In this document: in pieces, positions 17,588 to 24,999 of the stretch
Numbering within the stretch: position 1 is the stretch's first letter
Layout of the letters: each line of letters opens with the position of its first letter
Assembly (NCBI RefSeq): GCF_029846715.1
Contig: NZ_JARVWW010000023.1
Location: 62,001 to 126,000 of the forward strand
Length of the DNA: 64,000 nt
Source of the DNA: Bradyrhizobium nivariense
Lineage (GTDB): Bacteria; Pseudomonadota; Alphaproteobacteria; Rhizobiales; Xanthobacteraceae
Reading direction: 5' to 3'
The notes under the pieces: model-generated
The model's input: the letters and a program-made list of their open reading frames with translations, nothing else
Told to the model about the DNA's origin: nothing
The model's database searches: none
Made by a program: the position numbers and the translations under genes

Positions 17588-17800
17588 ATGACCAAGGAAA
17601 ATTGCCTGATCGTCCACGTTGCTGGAAAAAAGTTGGATCTGCTACGAGGAGAAGCCTCGCGCATTGCAAAGGACAGTAAAATTGATTGGTGGATCGATCG
17701 CGCGGATGTCGGCACGCGCTTCTGCTTTGAAGATGCGAAGGCGAAAGAAACCTTCGCTCTCACCTGCGACAACTTCGGCGTTCCGTGCCGCGACGGCTAG
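17588..17800 (+). CDS. Small hypothetical protein, 70 aa
   Basis: Begins MTKENCLIVHVAGKKLDLLR and ends DNFGVPCRDG, with an AAGGA site eight bases before the ATG. It looks like a compact alpha/beta domain with three cysteines. No family is recognised with certainty; similar small proteins are frequent in Bradyrhizobium. It stands alone between mobile-looking repeats. Confidence 0.6.
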   Translation: MTKENCLIVHVAGKKLDLLRGEASRIAKDSKIDWWIDRADVGTRFCFEDAKAKETFALTCDNFGVPCRDG

Positions 17801-18286
17801 GAACTAAGCCCAATGGGAAAAGCCGCAGCGTGGTTCCAGCCCCCACTGCGGCATTCCCGGACAACTAAAAATTGGTTGGTGCTCAAATCTCGCCGGTGTT
17901 CCTTCAGTAGAACACCCCGTTCCGGAAATGGAGTCCGGACAACTACCGGAGTTCGACGTCTCACGGATTGCAGCTTAAGAGCGAGCGTGGCACGGCTTGC
18001 TTTCCAGCCCCCAAGGCTCCCGGCTGCCGATTCAATTGCGGATCAGAGCGCCGGGAGTGCTGGGCCCGCCAGCGTGAACCGTGGCGCTGCTTTTCCACAC
18101 CCACGAGGCGCAGTAGATCGGGCACGTTCCTGGGCCCTACGCATTGATAATTTGCGAGCTGGTGCGACGTCCCTTTGATGGCGCCACGCCTGTCCCCGCC
18201 GCCCCAGGTGAAGCGGCTGCCACCTAGACCTCCTTGTCCCAAAAGAAGACCCGCCGACTTGTGAGCCGACGGGCCGCCCTTGATGT
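17801..18286. other. Non-coding stretch, nothing recognised
   Basis: About 490 bases without a supported gene. Short frames on both strands lack ribosome sites and have no plausible protein character. A GC-rich imperfect hairpin near 18250-18275 could terminate the small gene at 18287-18496, but it lacks a clean T run. Confidence 0.4.
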
Positions 18287-18496
18287 TCACTGCGCGGGTG
18301 GCTTTTTCGCGGAAGTCGGCGGCTTCGCGGTGCCGCTCTTCGGGGCATCATAATGCGCTGTGTTACGTCCACCCCAGCCCCCAGCCTTGCCATCCATTTT
18401 GCTCGCCGATGCTTGCGATGTCACGAACCCGGCGGCGATCACGATGCCTCCGAATGCGAGAATTACAAACAGGGCGATAGCTCTCACGATCGACAT
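18287..18496 (-). CDS. Small membrane-anchored or exported protein, 69 aa
   Basis: Starts MSIVRAIALFVILAFGGIVI, a signal-anchor-like hydrophobic helix, followed by a Gly/Lys/Pro-rich tail (GKAGGWGGRNTAHYDAPKSG) that ends TSAKKPPAQ. GGGAG lies eight bases before the ATG. A longer frame to 18520 lacks support. Probably attached to the inner membrane with a short periplasmic tail; function unknown. Confidence 0.6.
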   Translation of the reverse strand: MSIVRAIALFVILAFGGIVIAAGFVTSQASASKMDGKAGGWGGRNTAHYDAPKSGTAKPPTSAKKPPAQ

Positions 18497-18613
18497 TTGC
18501 TGCTCCCAATTCTGTTTCAACGTTGAAAGCGCGTAGCTGGGACAGCCTATTCCACATCAACTTCGCTCGTGAGCCCTCCAGCGTGAGTACTCAGTTTGAG
18601 ACAAGTCGCCGCC

Positions 18614-18818
18614 ATTACGGTGACAGTGCACGAAACTCCACGTCCTGCTGGGGGCTTCCCGGCTTGGACGGTTTGGATCCTCTCGTTTTGCCAGCTTGAG
18701 CCATCGCTTGGTCAGTCGTAAGAGGCCGGCGAAGAAACGCTCGTCGCCGAGCGGCCGGCCGACGCTACCTGCGGCAAGGCACCTGCGACACCCGGCAACA
18801 CAAATTAGTGCACCGTAC
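18614..18818 (-). mobile_element. Inverted-repeat element with RAYT-like C-terminal remnant, copy D
   Basis: About 205 bp. The left terminus ATTACGGTGACAGTGCACGA is intact; the right terminus is shortened (GTGCACCGTACTC). The minus strand encodes VGRPLGDERFFAGLLRLTKR and then KREDPNRPSREAPSRTWSF, resembling the C-terminal tail of REP-associated Y1 transposases. Nearly identical to 17206-17416 apart from the damaged right end. Confidence 0.75.
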
Positions 18819-19495
18819 TCACTAATATCGGAAGGCCGCAGCCTCAACGGTTCGCGGGCAAAAACTTGGCCGTGACAGCCCCGCAAATGGCGCCGACCGC
18901 GGCATGCGCAACTAAGCTGCCGACCGCTCTTGAAGCGTAGTCGCCACCTAGCGCCCATTCGGCCGCTAAATCCGAGAGCGCCATATGCAACGAACTAAAC
19001 CGCGCCCAATAGCGCCATTGTTCGCACGGTCCAAAACCCCTCGCCCAAGTGAAACGTCTTCGCCATTTCATCGAATGGGACAGCGGTGCTGGCTTGAAGA
19101 GCATCGACGCCAGTCATATTTCATAAGGGTCGGGGATCGTTGGCCCGACACACTGGCAACGCACCCACCGCCTCATTGAAGGTCGCGTGCGTCCAAACAA
19201 GAGCGAGCACGGGCTGCGTTCGAGCACCGCTCGACGCAGTACCTCTACGCAAAATGCAACGGCACGAACCGCCGAGGGAGACCTTGGCGGCTTTTTGCGT
19301 GTGGCCAGATATGCGCAAAGAGAAGAAACGGCACCTGTGGAAGGCTCTTGCACTCAGATACGAGTTAGGACGCGTTTTCGCTGTGGTCTCGCTTGGCGTT
19401 GGTCTTCGGTGGCCTTCGCGTAAAGGGTTTTTGCCATTGGGTCTTGTAATAGTATGTTGGGATAACCTACGGGGAAATTGAACCCCTGATCCAAC
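18819..19495. other. Non-coding stretch with only weak open frames
   Basis: A 46-residue minus-strand frame (18844-18984, MALSDLAAEWALGGDYASRA) has a glycine-rich helix but no ribosome site. The rest, to 19495, shows short overlapping frames of poor quality on both strands. It looks like decayed DNA inside the repeat-rich segment. Confidence 0.35.
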
Positions 19496-19777
19496 TTACA
19501 TCTCTTCCGAATTGTCGTCCTCTTTGAAGATCGTTCGCAGTAAGCGCCATAGCTCGCGGTGCCCGGCAGTTTGACCGCCCTGCTTGAGGTAGTCAGCGAT
19601 ATCCATCGTTGCTGATTGGATATCAATCGTACCAACAACGCTGGCATCTAAATGCGCCACTTCGCGTTCGACGTATAAATTCTTTGCGTCGGTATCGAAA
19701 ACGAGTGTGCAGCGATCCGCGTGGGTGACCTCAGGGCCTGTCACATGACGATATAATTCGCGTTTTAGGAGAGCCAT
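19496..19777 (-). CDS. Conserved small hypothetical protein, 93 aa
   Basis: Begins MALLKRELYRHVTGPEVTHA, then CTLVFDTDAKNLYVEREVAH (strands of a small beta domain) and a helical end DIADYLKQGGQTAGHRELWR. AGGAG lies seven bases before the ATG. From memory it belongs to a family of short proteins common in Bradyrhizobium, with the shared ...YLKQGGQTAGHRELWRL tail. Function unknown. Confidence 0.7.
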   Translation of the reverse strand: MALLKRELYRHVTGPEVTHADRCTLVFDTDAKNLYVEREVAHLDASVVGTIDIQSATMDIADYLKQGGQTAGHRELWRLLRTIFKEDDNSEEM

Positions 19778-19931
19778 CTTGTGCTCCTGTCAGAATTGCT
19801 GACTAATCCCCCGGCTCAATCATACCATCCTTACGATCACCCGGCAGCGTCTCAGACGATCTACCTCGCGCATACCCCCACCGAGGCCGCCGAACTACCC
19901 TAATGCCGCAGCAGTCAACGCGTGCCATCGA

Positions 19932-20870
19932 CTACCCCGCCACGATCATCACCATCACCGGCAGCGTCACCGCCGCCAGCAACGTCCCCAACGCCACCGC
20001 GCCCGACACCGGGTTCACCAGCCGCTGGTACTGAACCGCGAAGATGTAGGCATTCGCGCCGGTCGGCATTGCCGCGAACAGCACGACGACGCCGGCCGCG
20101 AGCGGCGGCAGGTCGAGCAGCTTTGCCAGCACGAAGGCGGCCGCCGGCATCGCCAGCAGTTTGAGCGCGCTCATCGCGAGGATGCCGAGCTTCTCGCCCT
20201 TGACCTCGAACCGGAACAGGTTGATGCCGAGCGCGATCAGCGCCGCCGGCGATCCCGCCTGCGCCAACAGCTCGATGGTCCTGTCGACGACCGGATGGAG
20301 GCCGAGGCCGGTGAGGCGCCAGAGCAGGCCGAAACCGATCGCCAGCATGATCGGGTTGCGGGAGAGATCCAGCAGCACCGGCAGGATGAGCGACACCGCC
20401 GAGGCCGTCTGCTTGCGGTCGACCAGCTCCATCTGCAGCGTGCCGCAGAGCCAGAGCAGCGGCGTGTTCACCGACAGGATCAGCGCCATCGGGCCTGCCG
20501 CCTCAACGCCCAGCGCCGAGAGCGTCAAGGGAATGCCGAGCATCACGATGTTGCCGTAGACCGAGCCGATCGCGAACACGACGCCGTCCGCGCGGTCCTC
20601 GCGCCGCTGCCGCAGCAGGGCCGAGAGCGCCAGCGCCGCGATCCAGGTGAGCGCGAGCGCGCCGTAATAGGCGCCCCACATCCTCCAGGGGCTAACGTCG
20701 GAAAATTCCGACACGACGATGGTGCGGAACAGCAGCGCGGGGATCGCGATGCTGAAGGCGAATTCGGAGATGCCCTTGTGCGCGGTCTCGGAGACGAATC
20801 GAAACAGCACCGCGGCATAGCCCGCCGCGATCAGCGCAAACACCGGCGCGACGATCAACATTGTGGCCAT
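19932..20870 (-). CDS. AEC family (auxin efflux carrier-like) transporter
   Basis: 312 residues with ten predicted membrane helices in the 5+5 arrangement of the AEC/BART superfamily. Typical features are PALLFRTIVVSEF near residue 45, FAIGSVYGNIVMLGIPLTLS near 100 and FAAMPTGANAYIFAVQYQRL near the end. GAGGGG precedes the ATG. Bacterial AEC proteins carry malate, malonate or other small organic acids; no neighbour indicates the substrate. A 3' fragment of a related copy is at 17080-17205. Confidence 0.9.
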   Translation of the reverse strand: MATMLIVAPVFALIAAGYAAVLFRFVSETAHKGISEFAFSIAIPALLFRTIVVSEFSDVSPWRMWGAYYGALALTWIAALALSALLRQRREDRADGVVFAIGSVYGNIVMLGIPLTLSALGVEAAGPMALILSVNTPLLWLCGTLQMELVDRKQTASAVSLILPVLLDLSRNPIMLAIGFGLLWRLTGLGLHPVVDRTIELLAQAGSPAALIALGINLFRFEVKGEKLGILAMSALKLLAMPAAAFVLAKLLDLPPLAAGVVVLFAAMPTGANAYIFAVQYQRLVNPVSGAVALGTLLAAVTLPVMVMIVAG

Positions 20871-21340
20871 GCGCCCCTCACTTCACGGGGAGACAGCCGA
20901 CCACCCCACGCATCCTCGATCATGCCATCATGCCACTGTTTTGCCCGACGGGTCAAATCGACTTCGTAAAATCCGTAGACCGCAATCCGCAAAATCCAAT
21001 CCGCAAAGTGCAATCCGTGCCTGGACTTGGCTACTGTGCATGGGGTTGTTTTCGCGTTTTTTCTCTACCCAGCTGTCATCCCCCGCGAAGGCGGGGATCC
21101 AGTATTCCAGAGGCAGTCGTGATCGGCCGAGAGGCCGCGGCGTACTGGATGCCCCGCCGGAGCCTGTCATCGGGCTCGCCGAAGGCGAGACCCGGTGGCG
21201 GGGCATGACGGCGGAGGAGACGGTAGGCTCACCTCCCTGTTGCCGAGACCGCACACGTCCCGGCTTTCGCATCTCCCCTCGGTTGCCAACCAACCCCCGT
21301 TCACCCACTATTCCCCTCGACTCGACATTTGGGGGGATCG
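20871..21340. other. Intergenic region with repeat
   Basis: 470 bases without a gene. It contains near-tandem short units around 20975-21020 (AATCCGCAAAATCCAATCCG type) and a palindromic repeat at 21074-21210, listed separately. Confidence 0.6.
21074..21210. repeat. Palindromic intergenic repeat (GTCATCCCCCGC family)
   Basis: Begins GTCATCCCCCGCGAAGGCGG and ends GGCGGGGCATGACG, with internal inverted parts (GGATCCAGTA / TACTGGATGC and CGGGCTCGCCGAAGGCGAG). It is expected to fold into a long branched hairpin. It has the look of the dispersed repeats found many times in Bradyrhizobium chromosomes. Confidence 0.8.
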
Positions 21341-21739
21341 ATGCCGGCGTTCCGCTTTAAGAAATCCTTGAAGACATCCTTGGCTGCTGCGATCTCCGGG
21401 ATCGCCTTGGCCATCCTGGTCCACCCTGGCGCGGGCCTTGCCTACACGCCGGAGGAGCAGCAGGCCTGCACGCCGGATGCGATGCGGCTGTGCGGAGAGT
21501 TCGTTCCCAACGTCGACGCCATCACCGCCTGCATGATCCAGAAGAAGTCGCAGCTCTCGCCGCAGTGCCGTCCGTTCTTCCGGCCGGGACCGGAGCCGGG
21601 CGAGGCGGCCGCGCCCCGCGCCGGCAAGCCGACCAGCATCGCGCCCAAGACGGCGAAGACCACGGCGAAGACCACGAAGAAGAGCACCAAGCCGGCGCCC
21701 AAGGCGGCCAACAAGAAGAAGAAATCCAGCGAAGGCTGA
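21341..21739 (+). CDS. Secreted cysteine-containing hypothetical protein
   Basis: 132 residues from MPAFRFKKSLKTS, with GGGGGG just upstream of the ATG. A signal peptide (SLAAAISGIALAILVHPGAG) is followed by a short cysteine domain with four Cys: QACTPDAMRLCGEFVPNVDA and ACMIQKKSQLSPQCRPFF. The tail is very rich in Lys/Thr/Ala/Pro (KTAKTTAKTTKKSTKP). Probably periplasmic, with two disulphides and a basic tail that could bind nucleic acid or polyanions. Small proteins with the same Cys pattern are common in rhizobia, from memory; the function is unknown. Confidence 0.75.
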   Translation: MPAFRFKKSLKTSLAAAISGIALAILVHPGAGLAYTPEEQQACTPDAMRLCGEFVPNVDAITACMIQKKSQLSPQCRPFFRPGPEPGEAAAPRAGKPTSIAPKTAKTTAKTTKKSTKPAPKAANKKKKSSEG

Positions 21740-22169
21740 GCGCGGGCACCGCGTTCCTTTTCTGAAACTCCATCAAGCCCGGGCAAAAGCGCGAAGCACG
21801 TCTTCGCTTCCCGGGCATCTGCATTTCCGGCATCAGCCACACACCAGCCACCGGACTCCTTTTGTTCGCCTCCGCGTGCGGACGCTTGCGACAATGACGA
21901 ATGCGCGCGATCGGAAACAGGCGGATCGGGGTTTGCGCGGCAGGGTTGCATTCCGCTTTGTCCCGCCGCACTGCTCAAAAAACCCACGATTGCTTATGGG
22001 AGGGGCGTTTCATTGCAGTTGGTACCTTCGTCGCACGAAGCAGTGTGACTCAAAAGCCAACACGCTTTGTTATTTCGTGGCGGCGACGCAACTCTCGATA
22101 AATTTTTCTTTCACGAATCAGCGCGCTGATTCATTTTCACGGCCTGGGGTCAATCTGGAGGCCGAAGGT
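21740..22169. other. Intergenic region upstream of parA-like gene
   Basis: 430 bases. The first 250 show no supported gene. The last 130 are AT-rich (TTTGTTATTTCGTGG, GATAAATTTTTCTTTCACG) and should hold the promoter of the ParA-like gene. A perfect palindrome at 22115-22132 is listed separately. Confidence 0.5.
22115..22132. promoter_or_regulatory. Perfect 18-bp palindrome with two GANTC sites
   Basis: The sequence GAATCAGCGCGCTGATTC is a perfect inverted repeat whose two ends are each a GANTC motif, the target of the CcrM methyltransferase. It lies 37 bases before the ParA-like start codon. It could be a repressor operator, a methylation-controlled promoter element, or both. Confidence 0.5.
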
Positions 22170-22847
22170 ATGAACGTTATTGTTTTTGCATCGCGTAAAG
22201 GCGGCTCGGGCAAGAGTACCCTCGCCGCACATCTCGCCGCGCAGATCAAGGCGACCAAGCCCATCCTGCTGGTCGATGCGGATCCGCAAGGCTCGCTCAC
22301 GTTGTGGCACAAGCTGCGTGGCACCAACGAACCGCCGATCAAGTCCGCGGTGAACTCGGTCAGCGGCATCGTCTCCGCTGCCAAGCGCGATGGTTATGAA
22401 TGGGTGTTGATCGACACGCCGCCGAACCTGTCGGCCGTCGTCGACGACGCCATCCGCAATGCCACCATGGTCGTGATTCCCGCCCGTCCCGGCGTGTTCG
22501 ACGTCAACGCGGTGCAGGAAACGATCCAGATGTGCCGTGCGGCGCGCAAGCCCTATGCGGTCGTGCTCAACGGCGCGCCGGCGCGCCGCGACGAGTCCGA
22601 AAGCCCGATCGTCACCATCGCCCGCGAGGCGCTGGCGAAATTCCGGGCTCCGGTGTGGGGCGGCCAGATCACCAACCGTTCGGATTTGCTGATGGCGCTG
22701 AGCCACGGCGAAGGCGCGCGGGAATATCAGGCCGAGAGCCGTGCCGCTCAGGAAATCGCAAGGCTGTGGGCGGCGATCGAGCGTTCGGTAAAGGCTATTC
22801 GCGGCACGGCGTCGGCATCCGGCGCAATGCACAAGCAGGCGGCATAA
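22170..22847 (+). CDS. ParA family P-loop ATPase (orphan)
   Basis: 225 residues from MNVIVFASRKGGSGKSTLAA. It has the deviant Walker A motif KGGSGKST, a Walker A' region (ILLVDADPQGSLTLWH) and the Walker B-like LIDTPPNLS. The length is that of small ParA/MinD ATPases that position cargo on the nucleoid or membrane. No parB lies beside it, so it is an orphan whose cargo is not indicated. A much longer frame extends upstream without coding character. A terminator follows at 22873. Confidence 0.9.
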   Translation: MNVIVFASRKGGSGKSTLAAHLAAQIKATKPILLVDADPQGSLTLWHKLRGTNEPPIKSAVNSVSGIVSAAKRDGYEWVLIDTPPNLSAVVDDAIRNATMVVIPARPGVFDVNAVQETIQMCRAARKPYAVVLNGAPARRDESESPIVTIAREALAKFRAPVWGGQITNRSDLLMALSHGEGAREYQAESRAAQEIARLWAAIERSVKAIRGTASASGAMHKQAA

Positions 22848-22872
22848 TTTTCATAAATCATTCCCCGGACGA

Positions 22873-22902
22873 AAAACGCGCGGCTGTCCGCGCGTTTTGC
22901 GT
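22873..22902 (+). terminator. Rho-independent terminator after parA-like gene
   Basis: Perfect stem AAAACGCGCGG / CCGCGCGTTTT with loop CTGT, then GCGTTT. Located 25 bases after the stop codon. Confidence 0.88.
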
Positions 22903-22924
22903 TTCTGGGAGATAGCTATGGAAG

Positions 22925-23071
22925 TTACGCCACCATCAGCATGTAGAACACGATCACCGGCGACAAGGTGAGGATCACCGACCAGATCCCGGTGGCCCAG
23001 AGAATGTCCTCGGTGGTAAAGCCCTGCCGTCCGGCGTCGTAATGCGACGCCATCTCGTTATGATTATTCAC
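22925..23071 (-). CDS. Micro-membrane protein, 48 aa
   Basis: A GTG start gives MNNHNEMASHYDAGRQGFTT followed by EDILWATGIWSVILTLSPVI and ending FYMLMVA: one membrane helix with a short polar N-terminus. An internal ATG (codon 7) is possible. A GGGGGCG site lies upstream. It has the same length and orientation as the protein at 23203-23349 with similar helix placement, so the two may be distant paralogues. Function unknown. Confidence 0.5.
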   Translation of the reverse strand: MNNHNEMASHYDAGRQGFTTEDILWATGIWSVILTLSPVIVFYMLMVA

Positions 23072-23202
23072 AAACGCCCCCGCGATTTCTTCGCTTATGG
23101 GCATGAACGCTACGCGGGATGTTTTAAGATTCCAGGTCGCAATCCCGCGCGCATTCGAACACAGGTCTAACCTACGGATTAACCATCCGGACGCGCATTG
23201 TG

Positions 23203-23349
23203 TCAGGTCAGCCAGATCCGAAACACCAGCACCGGCATCAGGCCGAGCATCACCGCCCAGAACCCGAACGACGACACCACCAGAATTCCCCGCAAGAAAT
23301 CAGCGGACGCGAATATGTCTGCCGCCGGCGGGCGGATGCGTTGCCCCAT
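23203..23349 (-). CDS. Micro-membrane protein, 48 aa
   Basis: MGQRIRPPAADIFASADFLR followed by a hydrophobic helix (GILVVSSFGFWAVMLGLMPV) and ending RIWLT. AGGGGGA lies eight bases before this ATG. An ATG two codons earlier is too close to the site. It is oriented like the 48-residue protein 130 bp downstream. Likely an inner-membrane single-span protein of unknown role. Confidence 0.6.
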   Translation of the reverse strand: MGQRIRPPAADIFASADFLRGILVVSSFGFWAVMLGLMPVLVFRIWLT

Positions 23350-23475
23350 GGTCATTCCCCCTTTTGAAGACTGTGAAAGCAAACGATAGGCGCGATTGCG
23401 TAAACGAGCCGTGGATGCGCCATGCGGCAGCAGCGAAGGCCGTTCGGGTGAGGTTAACCACGCACTCAGCTCTCT

Positions 23476-23612
23476 CACTCCCTCTCCCCGTTCTTACGGG
23501 AAGAGGGTGGGTTGAGGGGCTATCTCCACAAGCACATTGAGAGTCGGACCCGCGGAGACTCCCCCTCAGCCGCGCTTCGCGCGTCGGCCTCTCCCCGCAA
23601 GCGGGGAGAGGC
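23476..23612. repeat. Palindromic intergenic repeat (CTCTCCCCGC family)
   Basis: Begins CTCCCTCTCCCCGTTCTTAC and ends CCTCTCCCCGCAAGCGGGGA; contains GGGTGGGTTGAGGGGC and GACTCCCCCTCAGCC in inverse relation. A related element is at 53271-53431. Typical of repeats found at the 3' ends of rhizobial transcription units. Confidence 0.75.
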
Positions 23613-23622
23613 GAAAGAACAG

Positions 23623-24531
23623 CTACGCCGCGACTTTCATCCGCCGCTCGATCTCGCGGTCGAGCTGGGCTGCGAGTTCGCTGCCGACTTCGACCATCGG
23701 CAGCCGCACTTCGGGGCTGTCGATCAGGCCGGTGCGCCACAGCCAGTACTTTGCCGGTGCGGGACTGGGCTCGGTGAACAACAGGCGCGTCAGCTCAGTG
23801 ACCTCGTGCCAGCACGCCAGGGCCGCATCGTGGTTGCCGTGCTTCAGTTCGGCGTACACAGCTGCAAACGTCGCGGTCTCGAGATGGGCCGACAGCACGA
23901 TGCCGCCGTCGGCGCCGTCACTGAGCGCCTCGAAGTAGTTCGCATCCTCGCCGGTCAGCACGCGAAAATCCGCAGGCCTGTCGCGCAGCAGCGCGATGGA
24001 TTGCTCGCGGTTCGCGCCGCAATCCTTCAGACCGATGATGTTGGGATGCTCGGCAAGCCGCAGCAGCGTCTGGTTGGTGATGTTGACCGAGGTGCGATAG
24101 GGGATGTTGTAGAGCGCGAGCGGCCAGGCGGCGTGATCGGCGAGCGCCTCGAAATGCGCCAACAGCCCGCGCTGCGACGGCCGTAAATAATACGGGCTCG
24201 CGATCAGATAACCGTCGATCGGCCAGTCCGCGGTCTCGTCGAGACGCGCCTTCAGCCGCGAGGTGTCCGCGCCGGAAAGTCCGAGGCAGATCGGAAGCCT
24301 GCTGTGGCCGCTGGCCATCTCGTCGCGCACGATGGCGACGAGATGTTCGAGCTCGGCGTCGCGCAGCGTCATGCCTTCACCGGAGGTCGCCGCCAGGATG
24401 AAGCCATCCACGGCCTGTCCAATGTAATGCCGCGTCAGCCGCCGCAGCGACCTCTCGTCGAGCGCGCCGTCGCGAAACGGCGTCACCAGCGGCAGCCAGA
24501 GCCCATGCAAATGTTCCTGTAGTCCGGTCAT
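23623..24531 (-). CDS. Dihydrodipicolinate synthase / N-acetylneuraminate lyase family aldolase
   Basis: 302 residues from MTGLQEHLHGLWLPLVTPFR; AAGGAG precedes the ATG. It is a TIM-barrel class I aldolase: the GxxGE loop reads AATSGEGMTL, the catalytic Tyr lies in LALYNIPYRTSVNI and the Schiff-base Lys in NIIGLKDCGANR. The family includes DapA, NanA, KdgD and others. No lysine or sugar pathway gene is next to it, so it need not be the housekeeping dapA, and no symbol is given. The long frame upstream (to 24714) crosses a hairpin and is not used. Confidence 0.88.
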   Translation of the reverse strand: MTGLQEHLHGLWLPLVTPFRDGALDERSLRRLTRHYIGQAVDGFILAATSGEGMTLRDAELEHLVAIVRDEMASGHSRLPICLGLSGADTSRLKARLDETADWPIDGYLIASPYYLRPSQRGLLAHFEALADHAAWPLALYNIPYRTSVNITNQTLLRLAEHPNIIGLKDCGANREQSIALLRDRPADFRVLTGEDANYFEALSDGADGGIVLSAHLETATFAAVYAELKHGNHDAALACWHEVTELTRLLFTEPSPAPAKYWLWRTGLIDSPEVRLPMVEVGSELAAQLDREIERRMKVAA

Positions 24532-24578
24532 GTTCCATCTCCTTCTCGGGAAAAAAACCTGAGACGGGGGCACATGAA

Positions 24579-24605
24579 AAAACCCCGTCCAGGCGGCGGG
24601 GTTTT
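24579..24605. terminator. GC-rich hairpin with A and T tracts upstream of the aldolase gene
   Basis: Stem AAAACCCCG / CGGGGTTTT with a nine-base loop, preceded by A6 and followed by TTTTC. It lies 48 bases before the aldolase start, inside its expected 5' leader. It could be a bidirectional terminator or an attenuator for that gene. Confidence 0.5.
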
Positions 24606-24794
24606 CGAAGATTTGGCTCGCGATGACGAAGGGCTGTGTTAGCGCGCGCAAAAATCCGAGGTCCCCGGATGGGGGCCTTTTTTCGAGGCGATTGCCTTCG
24701 ACGAGATTGCGCACGACTTCGTGATCATTTGCAAATGATGCGGGGTATGCGTGGAACTGTCAATACACGCGGAAGGCGAGAGCTCAACCGGACA

Positions 24795-24925
24795 GAAAAA
24801 AAGCCGGACCCGAGAGGGTCCGGCTTAAGGTATTGGCCACGTGAGGCCGACACAATCACCTTCCAAGAGGGATTACTGAACTCCCGCGCCACTGGAGGAG
24901 GGGGACAAATGCGCAACGCGAAGGC
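24795..24925 (-). ncRNA. Candidate trans-acting sRNA with anti-Shine-Dalgarno motif
   Basis: On the minus strand a strong intrinsic terminator (AAGCCGGACCC-TCTC-GGGTCCGGCTT followed by TTTTT; 24796-24826) closes a gene-free stretch. About 70 bases upstream is CCCCCTCCTCC (complement of 24894-24904), and nearby are GCGGGAGTT and AATCCCTCTT, able to pair with each other. This resembles rhizobial CCUCCUCC-type (alpha-r14/cuckoo) sRNAs. The 5' end is a guess; no clear promoter was found. Alternatively the terminator simply ends the lysR transcript, in which case this is its 3' UTR and may still be processed. Confidence 0.4.
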
Positions 24926-24999
24926 TCAGCGTCCACACAGTATGATCTTGCCAAGCGCCATGCAGCAACCGCCGAGGTCGCATGTCAGACATGCGGAAA

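Noticed and set aside
17961..18290. Minus-strand frame beginning MNIKGGPSAHKSAGLLLGQG overlapping the stop of the 69-aa gene
   Set aside because: The GTG overlap looks like coupling, but the frame runs through a probable terminator-like hairpin and its composition is not protein-like.
19354..19490. Minus-strand tail MAKTLYAKATEDQRQARPQR suggestive of a small protein or integrase remnant
   Set aside because: Only 27 codons and no other integrase-like sequence around it.
11785..19800. Possible duplicated tRNA-His 3' end marking an island boundary
   Set aside because: No second copy of the GGTTCGAGCCCACCCAACTG segment was found by eye in the window.
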